Part shown: positions 54,896-64,000 of the stretch, one piece after another
Numbering within the stretch: position 1 is the first letter of the stretch
Layout of the letters: the number at the start of each line of letters is the position of its first letter
From: Marinomonas sp. SBI8L
GTDB lineage: Bacteria; Pseudomonadota; Gammaproteobacteria; Pseudomonadales; Marinomonadaceae
NCBI RefSeq assembly: GCF_001624705.1
Contig: NZ_JSEO01000002.1
Span: 310,001-374,000, forward strand
Direction of reading: 5' to 3'
DNA: 64,000 nt
The notes under the pieces: model-generated
Seen by the model: the letters and a program-made list of their open reading frames with translations, nothing else
Databases searched by the model: none
Told to the model about the DNA's origin: nothing
Translations under genes and position numbers: made by a program

Positions 54896-55639
54896 CTAGT
54901 CATCCTGTTTAAATGATCGAGCTTTTTCAGTCTCTCTTTGTACTGCTGCAAGCACACCTCGTAATATACCTAACTCACTCTTTTCTGGCCTTGAGCGATT
55001 AAAGAAGCGCTGCAGTTTCTCTAGTACTTTACCCGGGTGGTTTTTAATCACAAAGTTAATATCATAAAGCGTTTCTTCAAGGTGGGTATGGAAGAGGTCC
55101 ATGTCACCTTTACGTGGATATTCAGCGACTTCAACTTTACCTTTATCGGCTCTGTTTTGGCTTGCCATCCAAATTTCATAGGCAACGATCTGAACGGCTT
55201 GTGAAATATTCAATACAGGATATTCGTCATTGGCATCGATATACACCTGACGGTGACATTGTGCTATCTCTTCATTAAGTAAGCCTGTTTTCTCACGACC
55301 AAAAACAATTGCAATTGGTTGATTTGTTGCTTCAATAACAGCCGATTCTGCACATTCTCTTGCGTTCATAATAGGTAGCTGAAACGTTCTATGACGAGCA
55401 CTAGTACCTATAACTAAACTACAGTCTGAAATCGCTTCTTCAAAAGTAGATACTATGGTGGCGTTTTCTAAAAGGTCGACAGCGCCAGCCGCTCGGCTAG
55501 TTGCTTCTTCAGAAGGGTAATCATTTGGATCAACCAGATACAAGTTTGATAAGCCCATATTTTTCATTGCTCTGGCAATAGCGCCAACATTACCTGGGTG
55601 GAAAGTATTAATTAAAACGATTCGAATATTACTTAGCAT
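54896..55639 (-). CDS. trmJ: tRNA (cytidine/uridine-32-2'-O)-methyltransferase TrmJ
   Basis: A 247-residue SPOUT methyltransferase that methylates the ribose of nucleotide 32 in several tRNAs. The motifs HPGNVGAIARAMKNMG, VFGREKTGL and LNISQAVQIVAYE are all diagnostic, and the C-terminal extension (about 170-247) is the TrmJ dimer/tRNA-binding part. It is followed on the same strand, 43 bp upstream, by the J-domain gene. Confidence 0.94.
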   Translation of the reverse strand: MLSNIRIVLINTFHPGNVGAIARAMKNMGLSNLYLVDPNDYPSEEATSRAAGAVDLLENATIVSTFEEAISDCSLVIGTSARHRTFQLPIMNARECAESAVIEATNQPIAIVFGREKTGLLNEEIAQCHRQVYIDANDEYPVLNISQAVQIVAYEIWMASQNRADKGKVEVAEYPRKGDMDLFHTHLEETLYDINFVIKNHPGKVLEKLQRFFNRSRPEKSELGILRGVLAAVQRETEKARSFKQDD

Positions 55640-55681
55640 ATGGTGTTTTCTATCTTTAAGTGTTTCTAATTAAGGGCGTTA

Positions 55682-56974
55682 TTATAAGGCCAAAGTGAGG
55701 GATAACTCTGTGCTGGCAAAATCAACCTGATCCATCACGATGGTACTGGTTTGATTAAATAAGAACTGCTTACAGGCGCCATGATACAAGGATCCAGTAT
55801 GTAATACCAAGCGATAACGACCTCTTGGAATATAGTTTGCTGCAAAAGACTGTCCAGCCCTTAAATAAAGCGTAAATGGCGCTAAACCATCATAGGATTC
55901 AAAGCTCAGCATACTGTGACTATTTAGCTTATTAAGTAGACGTAAACGGCTATGGCCATTAGGCTCAACGTCACTGATAAGCTTGCCATGTACTGGCGCA
56001 ACACCGGGATTACCAAGGCATGTTGTTTGATTTGCAGCGTCAATCGAGCCAAAGCCCAAGTCAGACTCTTTCACCCATCCAGCCTGATCCTGATAGCGAA
56101 TAGCTAACCAACCAGGTTTTGAATTATTTGTGACTTGAACATCTTCCAAAGGTGTAATACTGGCCATTTCTTGTGCTTGCATATCAGGCGTTGCAAATAA
56201 GCCAGTTAGACCAAAAGTATAGTTTGTACCAATCCTAAACTGAGGGTAAAGCCCAGCTATAAAAGGAATTTGTTTTTTTACATCAAATTGATTATCTTGC
56301 TGCTCTTTACTGGCTTGCCAATATAGCGTGCTATAAACCCCCATAGCAAAAACAACTAAATAGGACACAGAAATAAAGACCTTTTTAAAAACAGAAGAGG
56401 TATCCTCATTTACCTGTTCCGGTTTAATATCATTTTGCTGAAATGACTGTTCGAAAGTGCGGTAAATATTTGGATCAATGATTGATTCGGTTTGAGTTTG
56501 CTGTGTGTCAGATTCATCGGCAAAAGCAGTATTAGAAAATGTATTCAGATTGGCTTTTGCCGCTTGCTCGTAAACTTTTTTAGCGTTTTTCTCATTAATT
56601 TTACTGCGAGCACTTCTAAGGGCGGCTTCTTTGGCTCTTTCACTGGACGCTGCTTTGCGTCTCATTTCATCATAAGCACGTTGGCTTTCTTTGATGTAAG
56701 CTTTTTGAAGGTCATCATTATCTGAATGAGTCTGGTTAGCTTTATCCGCAGTAAACTCATATTTATGCCAATCTTGAACTATGGCGCCTTGTCTCATGGA
56801 CGACAAAACACTCTGATAAGCATCTTGTAATCGTTGGAAATGTTCTGTCGTATCTATATTTGGATTCTTATCAGGATGATAAAGACGAGCTAATCGTCGA
56901 TACGATGCCTTAGCATCTTGCTCTGTCGCATCAGAATCCAGTTCTAATAAGTGATAATCGTCTAATAAACTCAT
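55682..56974 (-). CDS. J-domain protein with membrane anchor and beta-rich C-terminus
   Basis: A 430-residue protein. Residues 1-65 are a J domain with the HPD motif at 33-35, which stimulates Hsp70 ATPases. A long charged, Ala/Lys/Glu-rich linker follows, then one membrane helix (about 197-217) and a roughly 200-residue region with an SH3-like part (GWLAIRYQDQAGWVKESDLGF) that would be periplasmic. The J domain would face the cytosol. No G/F or zinc-finger region exists, so it is not DnaJ. The Hsp70 pair 3-11 kb away is one possible partner; DnaK is another. Confidence 0.85.
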   Translation of the reverse strand: MSLLDDYHLLELDSDATEQDAKASYRRLARLYHPDKNPNIDTTEHFQRLQDAYQSVLSSMRQGAIVQDWHKYEFTADKANQTHSDNDDLQKAYIKESQRAYDEMRRKAASSERAKEAALRSARSKINEKNAKKVYEQAAKANLNTFSNTAFADESDTQQTQTESIIDPNIYRTFEQSFQQNDIKPEQVNEDTSSVFKKVFISVSYLVVFAMGVYSTLYWQASKEQQDNQFDVKKQIPFIAGLYPQFRIGTNYTFGLTGLFATPDMQAQEMASITPLEDVQVTNNSKPGWLAIRYQDQAGWVKESDLGFGSIDAANQTTCLGNPGVAPVHGKLISDVEPNGHSRLRLLNKLNSHSMLSFESYDGLAPFTLYLRAGQSFAANYIPRGRYRLVLHTGSLYHGACKQFLFNQTSTIVMDQVDFASTELSLTLAL

Positions 56975-57117
56975 TTTGAAATTAAAATTTTTCCAAAAAG
57001 CTGTTCACAGGAGCCTTGCAGTGGCATTCTACGTTTTTCAAAATTGTTGAATTTGCCTTCTGATTGAAAGCAGACGATATTATGCCTGATTTACTATAAT
57101 GTACAAAGGAAAGCTTA

Positions 57118-57600
57118 ATGACTGATAGGCTGACTCACCTAGATCAATCTGGCCATGCCCATATGGTTGATGTTTCAGATAAAGATATTTCACACCGCAG
57201 CGCTACTGCTCAAGCCATCATAGAAATGCTACCAAGTACTCTAACTAAAGTGGTTGAAGGTGGATTACCAAAAGGCGATGTAATCGCAACAGCTCGTATA
57301 GCGGGTATACAAGCCTGTAAAAAAACCGCTGATTTGATCCCACTTTGTCACCCTTTGATGCTTACAAAGGTCAGCGTGGAAATAAATGTTATTTCAGACA
57401 CTCAATTAGAAGTACTGTGCACATGTAAATTAAGTGGAAAAACGGGTGTGGAAATGGAAGCGTTAACAGGTGCCACAGTTACAGCATTAACCTTATATGA
57501 TATGTGTAAGGCAGTAGATAAAGGAATTATCATTAAAGAAGTCGCTCTATTAGAGAAATCAGGTGGTAAGAGTGGCGATTGGAGCAAATCAAATGCATAA
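57118..57600 (+). CDS. moaC: Cyclic pyranopterin monophosphate synthase MoaC
   Basis: A 160-residue enzyme completing cyclic pyranopterin monophosphate formation with MoaA in molybdenum cofactor synthesis. The family motifs [12 protein letters not shown] and [20 protein letters not shown] are intact. AAAGGA lies 7 bp before the ATG. It overlaps moaD by 8 bp. moaA is not in the window. Confidence 0.96.
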   Translation: MTDRLTHLDQSGHAHMVDVSDKDISHRSATAQAIIEMLPSTLTKVVEGGLPKGDVIATARIAGIQACKKTADLIPLCHPLMLTKVSVEINVISDTQLEVLCTCKLSGKTGVEMEALTGATVTALTLYDMCKAVDKGIIIKEVALLEKSGGKSGDWSKSNA

Positions 57601-57850
57601 ATTGGATGTCGTATTCTTTGCCTCATTAAGAGAATCATTAGGTAAAGAAAAAGTTACTATCGAACTAGACAAAGTAACCAGTATCGAAGAAATAAAGCAG
57701 GCTGTTGCGAGCTTGCTAGATAACCCTGATCCTTTATTTGAGGAAGGAATTCAAGCGTCTATTGATTATAATTTTGCTCGTGATAGTAGCAAGGTTGACC
57801 CAGAGAGCGTGAAAGAGGTTGCTTTCTTCCCACCGGTAACAGGGGGATAA
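57593..57850 (+). CDS. moaD: Molybdopterin synthase sulfur carrier subunit MoaD
   Basis: An 85-residue ubiquitin-fold protein whose C-terminal Gly-Gly (PPVTGG) is thiocarboxylated to carry sulfur. The ATG at 57593 has GGAG 8 bp upstream and overlaps the moaC stop; moaE starts directly after its stop codon. Confidence 0.94.
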   Translation: MHKLDVVFFASLRESLGKEKVTIELDKVTSIEEIKQAVASLLDNPDPLFEEGIQASIDYNFARDSSKVDPESVKEVAFFPPVTGG

Positions 57851-58318
57851 ATGATTAAAGTACAAAAAGCCGATTTTGATGTGGCAAGTTTGTATCAAGC
57901 ATTATGTGACAATAACCAAACAGGTGCCGTTGCCATGTTTGTCGGCCGTGTTCGTGATTTTGGTGACAAATCTAATCAAACTGATTCAAATAAAGAAGAA
58001 ACGCTTTTTGAATTAGAGCATTACCCAGGTATGACAGAACACAACTTGCAGCAAATTGTCGATGAGGCTCACAGCCGCTGGGACTTACATGAGGTTCAAG
58101 TGGTACATAGAGTAGGTGAACTTAAAGTTCAGGATCAAATTGTATTTGTTGGTGTGAGTAGTTCCCACAGAGCAGAAGCCTTTCAAGCCTGTGATTTTGT
58201 AATGGATTACCTCAAAAGTAGAGCCGCTTTCTGGAAGAAAGAGACTCAATCAGGTAAAAGTCAGTGGGTTTGTGCAAAAGAAAGTGATGAAAAGAGCCTA
58301 GAAAGGTGGTCTAACTAG
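57851..58318 (+). CDS. moaE: Molybdopterin synthase catalytic subunit MoaE
   Basis: A 155-residue subunit that uses MoaD thiocarboxylate to build molybdopterin. Typical motifs are GAVAMFVGRVRD, LELEHYPGMTE-like (here FELEHYPGMTE), HRVGEL and the active-site lysine region AAFWKKE. It is slightly longer than usual because of a polar insertion (about residues 38-50). Confidence 0.95.
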   Translation: MIKVQKADFDVASLYQALCDNNQTGAVAMFVGRVRDFGDKSNQTDSNKEETLFELEHYPGMTEHNLQQIVDEAHSRWDLHEVQVVHRVGELKVQDQIVFVGVSSSHRAEAFQACDFVMDYLKSRAAFWKKETQSGKSQWVCAKESDEKSLERWSN

Positions 58319-58340
58319 GCGAATGATAAAAATCCGACTT

Positions 58341-58380
58341 AAAAGCCCTTATGATTATTTTGGTCTAAGGGCTTTTTTCT
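58341..58380. terminator. Terminator after moaE, overlapping the recombinase stop
   Basis: AAAAGCCCTTA (58341-58351) pairs with TAAGGGCTTTT (58366-58376) with a 14-nt loop and a following T-run. The stop codon of the minus-strand recombinase (58355-58357) lies inside the loop, so both genes use the same hairpin. Confidence 0.85.
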
Positions 58381-59602
58381 TACCGCTTGCATGCCTTTCT
58401 CTGTATTCCGTATCTATATATCTATCCGTCGTTGCCATACTTGCGTGCCCTGCATCTTCTCTTACATGCTCTTTAGGGCGAGTTTTTACATCTTCTGATA
58501 TGCCTGTATGGCGTAACCAGTGAACAGTAGCAACACGAAGGTCTTCAGCATCGGATTTCATGCCATCTTCAACCATTCTTTGATATGCCGCATCAAAACA
58601 GAATTGGACGATATTTCTAATCTGACGAGTGCTAGTCATCGCTCCTTGGCCTCGGTTTTTCGGTATGAGGGCGGTTTGTTCGGCGATTGTCGGTAATAAT
58701 GGCAATTGTCTGAACTCACGATAACGCTTTAGAGCTGATAACATTTCATCTGATACAGCAACTAACCTTTCTTTATTCCCTTTAGAAAGCACCTTAAGCC
58801 ACCAGTTTCCATCACTGTCCTTAATGAAGTCTCCCATAACAGGAGCTGACCTTTCATCGGCAACGAGTTCAGAAATACGTAAGTACATGCCTAATAGTGC
58901 ATTCATGATGAATAGGGTTCTTTCATGCATATTGGCATCTTCTTCAGCCAGTAATTCTGCCGTCTCAATTACATAGTCCCACTGTAAGTTAGAAATACGA
59001 CGAACTTGTCGTCTGGTAACTTCTTTTTTTACAAACTTACTTTTTTGCCTAATCAAAGCAACTGGATTTTGTTGTACGGCATCTTCTTGGATTAGAAAAC
59101 CGTAAAAAGAAGAGAGGATAGAGAAAGTAGCTCTAATCGCTGCTTGCGAGAGGTTATGAGACTTAAGTTCTGGTGCTTCGCCGCTTCTAAATTTAATTTT
59201 ACTTACATGTGCAACAAAAGGGCGCCACTCATTATTCGCCACTCTTCCACCTTGCTTGTTCTTAAATCTCGCCACGTTCTTGACGCCAATCCAGTCATGA
59301 GGCGGAGAAATACAGAAATGAATAAACTCTTCTATCTCGTCACGGCGTAAATGGGTTGTAGGACTTTGCTTAACTAACCAAGACCAAAGTAGTAGTCTCT
59401 CAACTTCACGTCGATATGAGTTGAAGGTTGCTTGAGAACCGTTATAGCTATAAATAAAACATAGGGCTAATTGCAGGTCACGACGATAGTCGGCTTTATC
59501 TAATTGAGGCCAGTTATTAGCAAGTTGATCCTTAATCGCTTCGAACTGGGTAAAAGGATTAGGTAAGTGCTCAAGGTTATCGATTAAAGCGGTAGAAGAC
59601 AT
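58355..59602 (-). CDS. Tyrosine recombinase/site-specific integrase
   Basis: A 415-residue phage-integrase-family recombinase. The catalytic residues can be placed: Arg in GMYLRISELV (about residue 241), Lys in LSKGNKERLV, HxxR in VHWLRHTG (about 360), His in GHASMATTDRY and the nucleophile Tyr in that last motif. An N-terminal SAM-like core-binding domain precedes it. It is bigger than XerC/XerD and is not next to a tRNA. No attachment-site repeats or other mobile genes are visible, so it may be a domesticated recombinase. Confidence 0.88.
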   Translation of the reverse strand: MSSTALIDNLEHLPNPFTQFEAIKDQLANNWPQLDKADYRRDLQLALCFIYSYNGSQATFNSYRREVERLLLWSWLVKQSPTTHLRRDEIEEFIHFCISPPHDWIGVKNVARFKNKQGGRVANNEWRPFVAHVSKIKFRSGEAPELKSHNLSQAAIRATFSILSSFYGFLIQEDAVQQNPVALIRQKSKFVKKEVTRRQVRRISNLQWDYVIETAELLAEEDANMHERTLFIMNALLGMYLRISELVADERSAPVMGDFIKDSDGNWWLKVLSKGNKERLVAVSDEMLSALKRYREFRQLPLLPTIAEQTALIPKNRGQGAMTSTRQIRNIVQFCFDAAYQRMVEDGMKSDAEDLRVATVHWLRHTGISEDVKTRPKEHVREDAGHASMATTDRYIDTEYRERHASGKKKALRPK

Positions 59603-59820
59603 AGATACTTTTTACAAACGAGAAGATAACGCTATATTAGCTTATTAATTTATCCATTAATAACCCATTGAGACATTTCACTTACAGAATAAAAACTAAT
59701 TGAAACAAACAAATAAAATTAACTGCTTCGCTTCTGTATTTTCCTATCTATACTAGTTTCTATTAATTGAAAACTGGTGCTCGACCGGTTTTAAAAAACA
59801 GGTTTGGAAAGGAAATCCAC

Positions 59821-62802
59821 ATGCCACTATTAGGATATAGTTACCGTTTTTATATTTCGCTCGCGTTTACCTTATTAATCATACTGGTAGGTGCTACGTT
59901 TTCATCAATTTTCTACTATCAAACTAAAGACATTATCACTGATCTAACCAGTAATGCATTTGGCTTTACGGTAGAGGAAACCGCGCTTAAAACGTCTGGG
60001 CTATTTGAAAATGCAGAGTCACTTGTGTCTGTTATTGCTAGCCATGAAATTACTAATACAACGAATAAGGCTGAAAGAAAACCTCATTTCAACTTCCTGT
60101 TAAGCAGCTTTTCAAAAACCAAGAATATTACATCTGCATATATTGCTTTTAATGATGGTGATTTTTATCTAGTGAGACGCTTACCCAGTAAAAATAAGCG
60201 GTCGTCATTTTTTAATGCGCCTGATGAAACCCGTTATGTCATACAAGTCTCGGAGAAAAACCTTGATACAAATTCAGGCGAGTATCGTTATTACGATGAA
60301 TCTTTATCTTTAATCTCAGTACAATCAGACATTACTTATGGTCAATTTGATCCCAGAACGCGTCATTGGTATCAGATGGCTATGGCTAGACATCAGGCAA
60401 TCACAGCGGATCCCTATGTTTTTTTCACAACAAAGGAGATTGGCACCACCATTGCTCAAAGGTCTCCCTCTTCTAGAGCGGTTATCGCTGCCGATATTAG
60501 CCTGACAAAATTGACACAATTTCTGACAGATTTTAAAACAACAGAAAACACCAAGGTGGCATTATTAACCCGAGGAGCAGGAATGATTGCTTCCGTTGAT
60601 AATACAATTAATGGTCATCTCACCAAATTAACGCCAAACACACCAATTCGCCTGCCATTATTGGATGATAAGGTTCTTAAAGATGTATTGATGAACCGTG
60701 AAAAGCATCAACAAAAAAACAGTCTTGTAGAAATAGATAGTCAAGGTCAAAACTGGCTGTCTATGGTAAGAAATATAGAGCTGCCCAATAATATTCAGTA
60801 CACGCTTGTGATTGCGATACCAACATCTGAGTTGCTAAGTGAAGCTACAATTATGTTGATCAAAAGCGCTATTTGGCTAACAACCTTACTCGTTATTTTC
60901 TTGCTCTTAACAAATAAACTAGCTTCGAAAATGACTAAATCCATTTACTATTTAGTGAAGCAGACTAACCAAATTCGAGATTTTAACTTCAAGCGTAAAT
61001 TTGATTTTAAATCTAACGTGAAAGAAGTGAATATGCTCGGTAGTGCCATGAACCAAATGAATGCCACTATTACAGAGTTTATTGAGATGAATAAACTTTT
61101 AGCCGAGGAAGATGATTTTAGTAAGCTGCAAAGTGTCTTATTGGATAAAACGATTAATATCTGTGAAGCCAAAGCGGGTGTTCTATATCTAATCGATGAA
61201 GATGAAAGTAATTTGCTTTTGCCCCAAGTCACCATGATTAACAATAAACAATTCAAACAACATACTTTGATTCCATTGAGAATTAATGAACTCCCTGAAC
61301 AGATACAAGAAGGTGTAATCGACCAAAGCCTAGTTAAGTTGGATTTCAAAGATAAAGACTATGTCGCTTTTACACACAACTCAGGCTTAGAAAGTGTTAT
61401 TTCACACCTTGAAGATAAAATACAAAATTTGGTTTTGGTGCCACTCTTCAATCGACAAAATAGTTTGATAGGTTGCCTGACTTTATTGATGGAAACAGAG
61501 CTAAATACCCATCATAAAGCTTTTATTCAGGCTATCTCTAGTAATGCGGCATTATCTATTGAAACGAGGCAGCTTATTCAATCGCAAGATGAACTTTTCG
61601 AATCATTTATTATGCTACTTGCCAGTGCGATAGATGGTAAAAGTAGTTACACAGCTGAGCATTGCAAACGCGTACCTGAAATCATGAAGCTGTTAGCACA
61701 AGCAGCCCATACAACAGATACAGGCCCGTATGCTGAATTTGAATTAACCAAGAGTAGCAAACAAGCGATTCATGTTGCGGCTTGGTTGCATGATTGTGGC
61801 AAGATAACCACGCCAGAATATGTCATAGACAAAGCGACTAAGCTTGAAACAATTTACGATAGATTGCATGAAGTTAGAATGCGCTTTGAATTAATTAAAA
61901 AAGAAACTGAATTAGCATTTTGTAAGCGTGAGCTTAATGGTGAGGACCCAATTGCCTTAGCAACTGGACTTAAAAAAGAGCTGAAAATTTTAGATGAAGA
62001 GTTCTTGCTTGTTGCAGCTTGTAATCAAGGTGACATTGTCATGGATGACTGGACGACTAATCAGTTAAACAAAATCGCCAAACGTAAATGGACAAGAACT
62101 TTGAATGATAGAGTGGGCTTATCTCATCTCGAATTAGCGAGAAAACTCAGATCTGGCACAACACCAAACCTGCCTGTTCAAGAATTATTATTGGCAGATA
62201 AGGAGGAACACAAGATCTTAAGGGATGAAGGGGACACTAGTGATAACTATCACAAGCTTGGCTTTAATATGAAACAACCTGAGTTGTTATATAACCGTGG
62301 TGAGCTCTATTCACTTATGGTCAAACGTGGCACTTTAAATGAAGAAGAAAGATATAAAATCAATGAGCACATAATTCAATCAAGTTTGATGATGGACAAG
62401 TTAAACTTTCCAAAACATTTGAAAAATGTACCAGAAATTGCCTGTGGTCATCATGAAAAGATGGATGGATCCGGTTACCCGAAAGGGCTTACAGCAGATG
62501 AAATGTCGCCATTAGCAAAAATGATGGCAATTGCAGATATTTTTGAAGCGCTAACATCAGACGATAGGCCATATAAAAAACCAAACACCTTGTCTCAATC
62601 TCTTGAGATCATGTCGAGAATGAGAGATCAAAAGCATATAGATGCTGAACTATTTGACCTATTTGTTGAAAACGGTGTTTATAAGGAATATGCAGTAAAA
62701 TATTTGGATGAAAAACAAATTGATAGCATTCAACCGGAAAAATTTCTTAGTGAAAAAGGTAAAATTCACTATTTTAATATCGCCAGCCGCTATACAAGTT
62801 AG
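59821..62802 (+). CDS. Membrane HD-GYP phosphodiesterase with Cache and GAF domains
   Basis: A 993-residue sensor enzyme predicted to degrade c-di-GMP. It has a membrane helix (about 9-32), a large periplasmic double-Cache sensor (about 35-325), a second helix (about 335-360), a HAMP-like segment, a GAF domain (about 425-600) and the HD-GYP domain from about 615. HD is at 657-658 in LHDCGK and GYP at 885-887 in HHEKMDGSGYPKGL, a far wider gap than usual. The ATG at 59821 has GGAAAGGAA upstream; a TTG at 59767 would add 18 residues. Confidence 0.88.
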   Translation: MPLLGYSYRFYISLAFTLLIILVGATFSSIFYYQTKDIITDLTSNAFGFTVEETALKTSGLFENAESLVSVIASHEITNTTNKAERKPHFNFLLSSFSKTKNITSAYIAFNDGDFYLVRRLPSKNKRSSFFNAPDETRYVIQVSEKNLDTNSGEYRYYDESLSLISVQSDITYGQFDPRTRHWYQMAMARHQAITADPYVFFTTKEIGTTIAQRSPSSRAVIAADISLTKLTQFLTDFKTTENTKVALLTRGAGMIASVDNTINGHLTKLTPNTPIRLPLLDDKVLKDVLMNREKHQQKNSLVEIDSQGQNWLSMVRNIELPNNIQYTLVIAIPTSELLSEATIMLIKSAIWLTTLLVIFLLLTNKLASKMTKSIYYLVKQTNQIRDFNFKRKFDFKSNVKEVNMLGSAMNQMNATITEFIEMNKLLAEEDDFSKLQSVLLDKTINICEAKAGVLYLIDEDESNLLLPQVTMINNKQFKQHTLIPLRINELPEQIQEGVIDQSLVKLDFKDKDYVAFTHNSGLESVISHLEDKIQNLVLVPLFNRQNSLIGCLTLLMETELNTHHKAFIQAISSNAALSIETRQLIQSQDELFESFIMLLASAIDGKSSYTAEHCKRVPEIMKLLAQAAHTTDTGPYAEFELTKSSKQAIHVAAWLHDCGKITTPEYVIDKATKLETIYDRLHEVRMRFELIKKETELAFCKRELNGEDPIALATGLKKELKILDEEFLLVAACNQGDIVMDDWTTNQLNKIAKRKWTRTLNDRVGLSHLELARKLRSGTTPNLPVQELLLADKEEHKILRDEGDTSDNYHKLGFNMKQPELLYNRGELYSLMVKRGTLNEEERYKINEHIIQSSLMMDKLNFPKHLKNVPEIACGHHEKMDGSGYPKGLTADEMSPLAKMMAIADIFEALTSDDRPYKKPNTLSQSLEIMSRMRDQKHIDAELFDLFVENGVYKEYAVKYLDEKQIDSIQPEKFLSEKGKIHYFNIASRYTS

Positions 62803-62817
62803 TTAATTTAGAAATGG

Positions 62818-62840
62818 AAGAGCCCGATAGGGCTCTTTTT
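62818..62840. terminator. Terminator between HD-GYP gene and outer-membrane gene
   Basis: GAGCCC (62820-62825) and GGGCTC (62830-62835) with a GATA loop, followed by a T-run and preceded by AA. Both converging genes can use it. Confidence 0.88.
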
Positions 62841-64000
62841 ACCAACGATACATAGCGGTCAATTGATAAACAGTGTCTTTGGTGTATGCGTTTTGGTTTA
62901 AATCTATTCGGTTGGCTTGAAAAGAGTTTAAACCCGTTACTTCAAACCTAAGGTTTAGCTCTGGCTTAATCTGGTTAGCTAAGGATAAAGTGATAGCTTC
63001 ACCATGGCCATTATTGTTATCCCCAGCAAGCTGATCTTTATCTATCGTTTCATAGTTATCATAACGAATACTAAGCTTATAGTTTTCAATATCGTGACTA
63101 ACTAAGCCAAACCATGCTCGGTAGTCAACATTGATTGCATTATCACCCATGATGGTGTTTCCTAGTAACCACTGGGCTAAGAATTGAGTGTCTTTAGCAA
63201 TAGGATAAAAAAGAGAGAGGGTGTCAAAACGCGTATCCCAAGCATATTGCTGATGCTTAACCACAAGCGGATCGCCATTATTATCATAATGGTAAAGTCT
63301 TATTTCTGCACCGCTTCTATGCTTAATATGACCACCAAAATAATGACCAATACGATCGTCCAACTCATAATATGGGTTTACCCAATTAGGTTGTCTAACC
63401 AAAGCGCCTGATTGGAGGCTAGGGTAGTTAGAAAAATATACTCTGTCGCCAACATTTGTTTGTGCTGAGTGTAGAGAAAAACCTCGCCAGCTGATAATAC
63501 TACCAATAGCATCGTTACCTACAAAAAGCCCACCAACACCTTTAAGGGAATACTTAGATCGAAATGCTCTTCCAGGTCGCGTAATAGACCATTCTAACCC
63601 AGACACCTTTAACTCTTCAGCAAACCAAGAGTTAATAGCGGAGAAGTTATTACTATAAGTGCTAGTCCAAGCCGTATCATTGTTTTCTAATGACATTGAT
63701 GGATAAAAGCTGCCGAATCGAAAATTATGACGATATTTTGAGCTGGTTATTGGGCGATAATTTGCCCAGAACTCTGTAACACCAAGTGCGGATTCTGTAT
63801 TTTCTGACACTTGACCATGAACTTTATAACTAAAGTTGGAGTCAGTAGCTATATCAAGACTAAAAACACTGTCAGCAATAGATATTCCAGATAAAGAATC
63901 TAGTTGGCCTGAATCTCTGTCATACCAAGCATTTGCCTGAGTGTCAGAAGCACCTAGGGTAAGGCCACCTTTAATTTCAAGATTCGTATATGGGGTCAAT
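62839..64000 (-). CDS. Outer-membrane beta-barrel protein (N-terminus outside window)
   Basis: At least 386 residues of a porin-like barrel: alternating hydrophobic/polar strands, many Tyr and Trp, short Asp/Asn-rich turns, and the C-terminal signature strand ending YQLTAMYRW. The reading frame runs off the right edge without a signal peptide, so the start is not in the window. No family beyond a phosphate-selective or general porin-like barrel can be named. Confidence 0.75.
   Translation of the reverse strand, partial: LTPYTNLEIKGGLTLGASDTQANAWYDRDSGQLDSLSGISIADSVFSLDIATDSNFSYKVHGQVSENTESALGVTEFWANYRPITSSKYRHNFRFGSFYPSMSLENNDTAWTSTYSNNFSAINSWFAEELKVSGLEWSITRPGRAFRSKYSLKGVGGLFVGNDAIGSIISWRGFSLHSAQTNVGDRVYFSNYPSLQSGALVRQPNWVNPYYELDDRIGHYFGGHIKHRSGAEIRLYHYDNNGDPLVVKHQQYAWDTRFDTLSLFYPIAKDTQFLAQWLLGNTIMGDNAINVDYRAWFGLVSHDIENYKLSIRYDNYETIDKDQLAGDNNNGHGEAITLSLANQIKPELNLRFEVTGLNSFQANRIDLNQNAYTKDTVYQLTAMYRW

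Noticed and set aside
57061-57110. Promoter before moaC using TATAAT at 57095
   Set aside because: No -35 hexamer at a suitable distance; TTGAAA at 57064 is too far away (25-base spacer).
1-64000. Prophage, CRISPR array, tRNA or rRNA genes
   Set aside because: None were recognised; the single recombinase at 58355-59602 has no phage neighbours, and no regularly spaced repeats were seen.

Overview
The window is a continuous stretch of AT-rich, densely coded gammaproteobacterial chromosome. The block fimV-truA-trpF-trpB-trpA-accD-folC-dedD-cvpA-purF-metZ follows the order known from Pseudomonadales/Oceanospirillales, apart from trpBA being joined to trpF. With a PomAB-type stator, phenylacetate catabolism, molybdate uptake and many c-di-GMP proteins, this suggests a flagellated aerobic, probably marine, relative of that group; species was not determined. 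I saw no rRNA, tRNA, CRISPR array or intact insertion sequence.

Layout. 0.5-1.2 kb: an EAL-domain protein. 1.4-13.3 kb: the housekeeping run from fimV to metZ, tightly packed with several overlapping starts, closed by a strong terminator. 13.4-15.4 kb (minus): pomA-pomB plus a PilZ gene. 15.7-32.5 kb: phenylacetate (paa) catabolism in two pieces. paaX and paaY (minus) and paaFGHJ (plus) lie left, paaABCDE-paaZ lies right, and a 4.5-kb island with an AhpD-like gene, an AraC regulator, an AAA ATPase and an orphan ORF separates them. paaK and paaI are not in the window. 32.5-33.8 kb: a structured intergenic region with two near-consensus LexA boxes in front of a scramblase-family gene, then a pterin dehydratase. 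33.9-37.9 kb: a GNAT enzyme and a DUF4956-CotH-VTC triad, a candidate membrane system for making or attaching a phosphate polymer. 38.1-40.8 kb: modABC. 40.9-45.1 kb (minus): an RND efflux pump and its adaptor. 45.4-52.5 kb: uup followed by a DUF2760-Hsp70-Hsp70/DUF3731 operon. 52.5-57 kb: rraA, a hypothetical gene, an M14 carboxypeptidase, trmJ and a membrane-anchored J-domain protein. 57.1-58.3 kb: moaCDE. 58.4-64 kb: a lone tyrosine recombinase, a large Cache-GAF-HD-GYP protein and a truncated outer-membrane protein.

How the genes fit together. The paa genes encode epoxidation of phenylacetyl-CoA (PaaABCDE), isomerisation (PaaG), ring cleavage and aldehyde oxidation (PaaZ) and beta-oxidation (PaaF, H, J) to acetyl-CoA and succinyl-CoA. 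PaaX is the likely repressor, and a matching 17-nt element lies in front of both transcription units. modABC and moaCDE supply molybdate and molybdopterin. EAL, PilZ and HD-GYP proteins point to c-di-GMP control, with PilZ directly tied to the stator operon. The strongest leads for new biology are the LexA-box region before the scramblase gene, the DUF4956-CotH-VTC triad, and the paired divergent Hsp70s with DUF2760.
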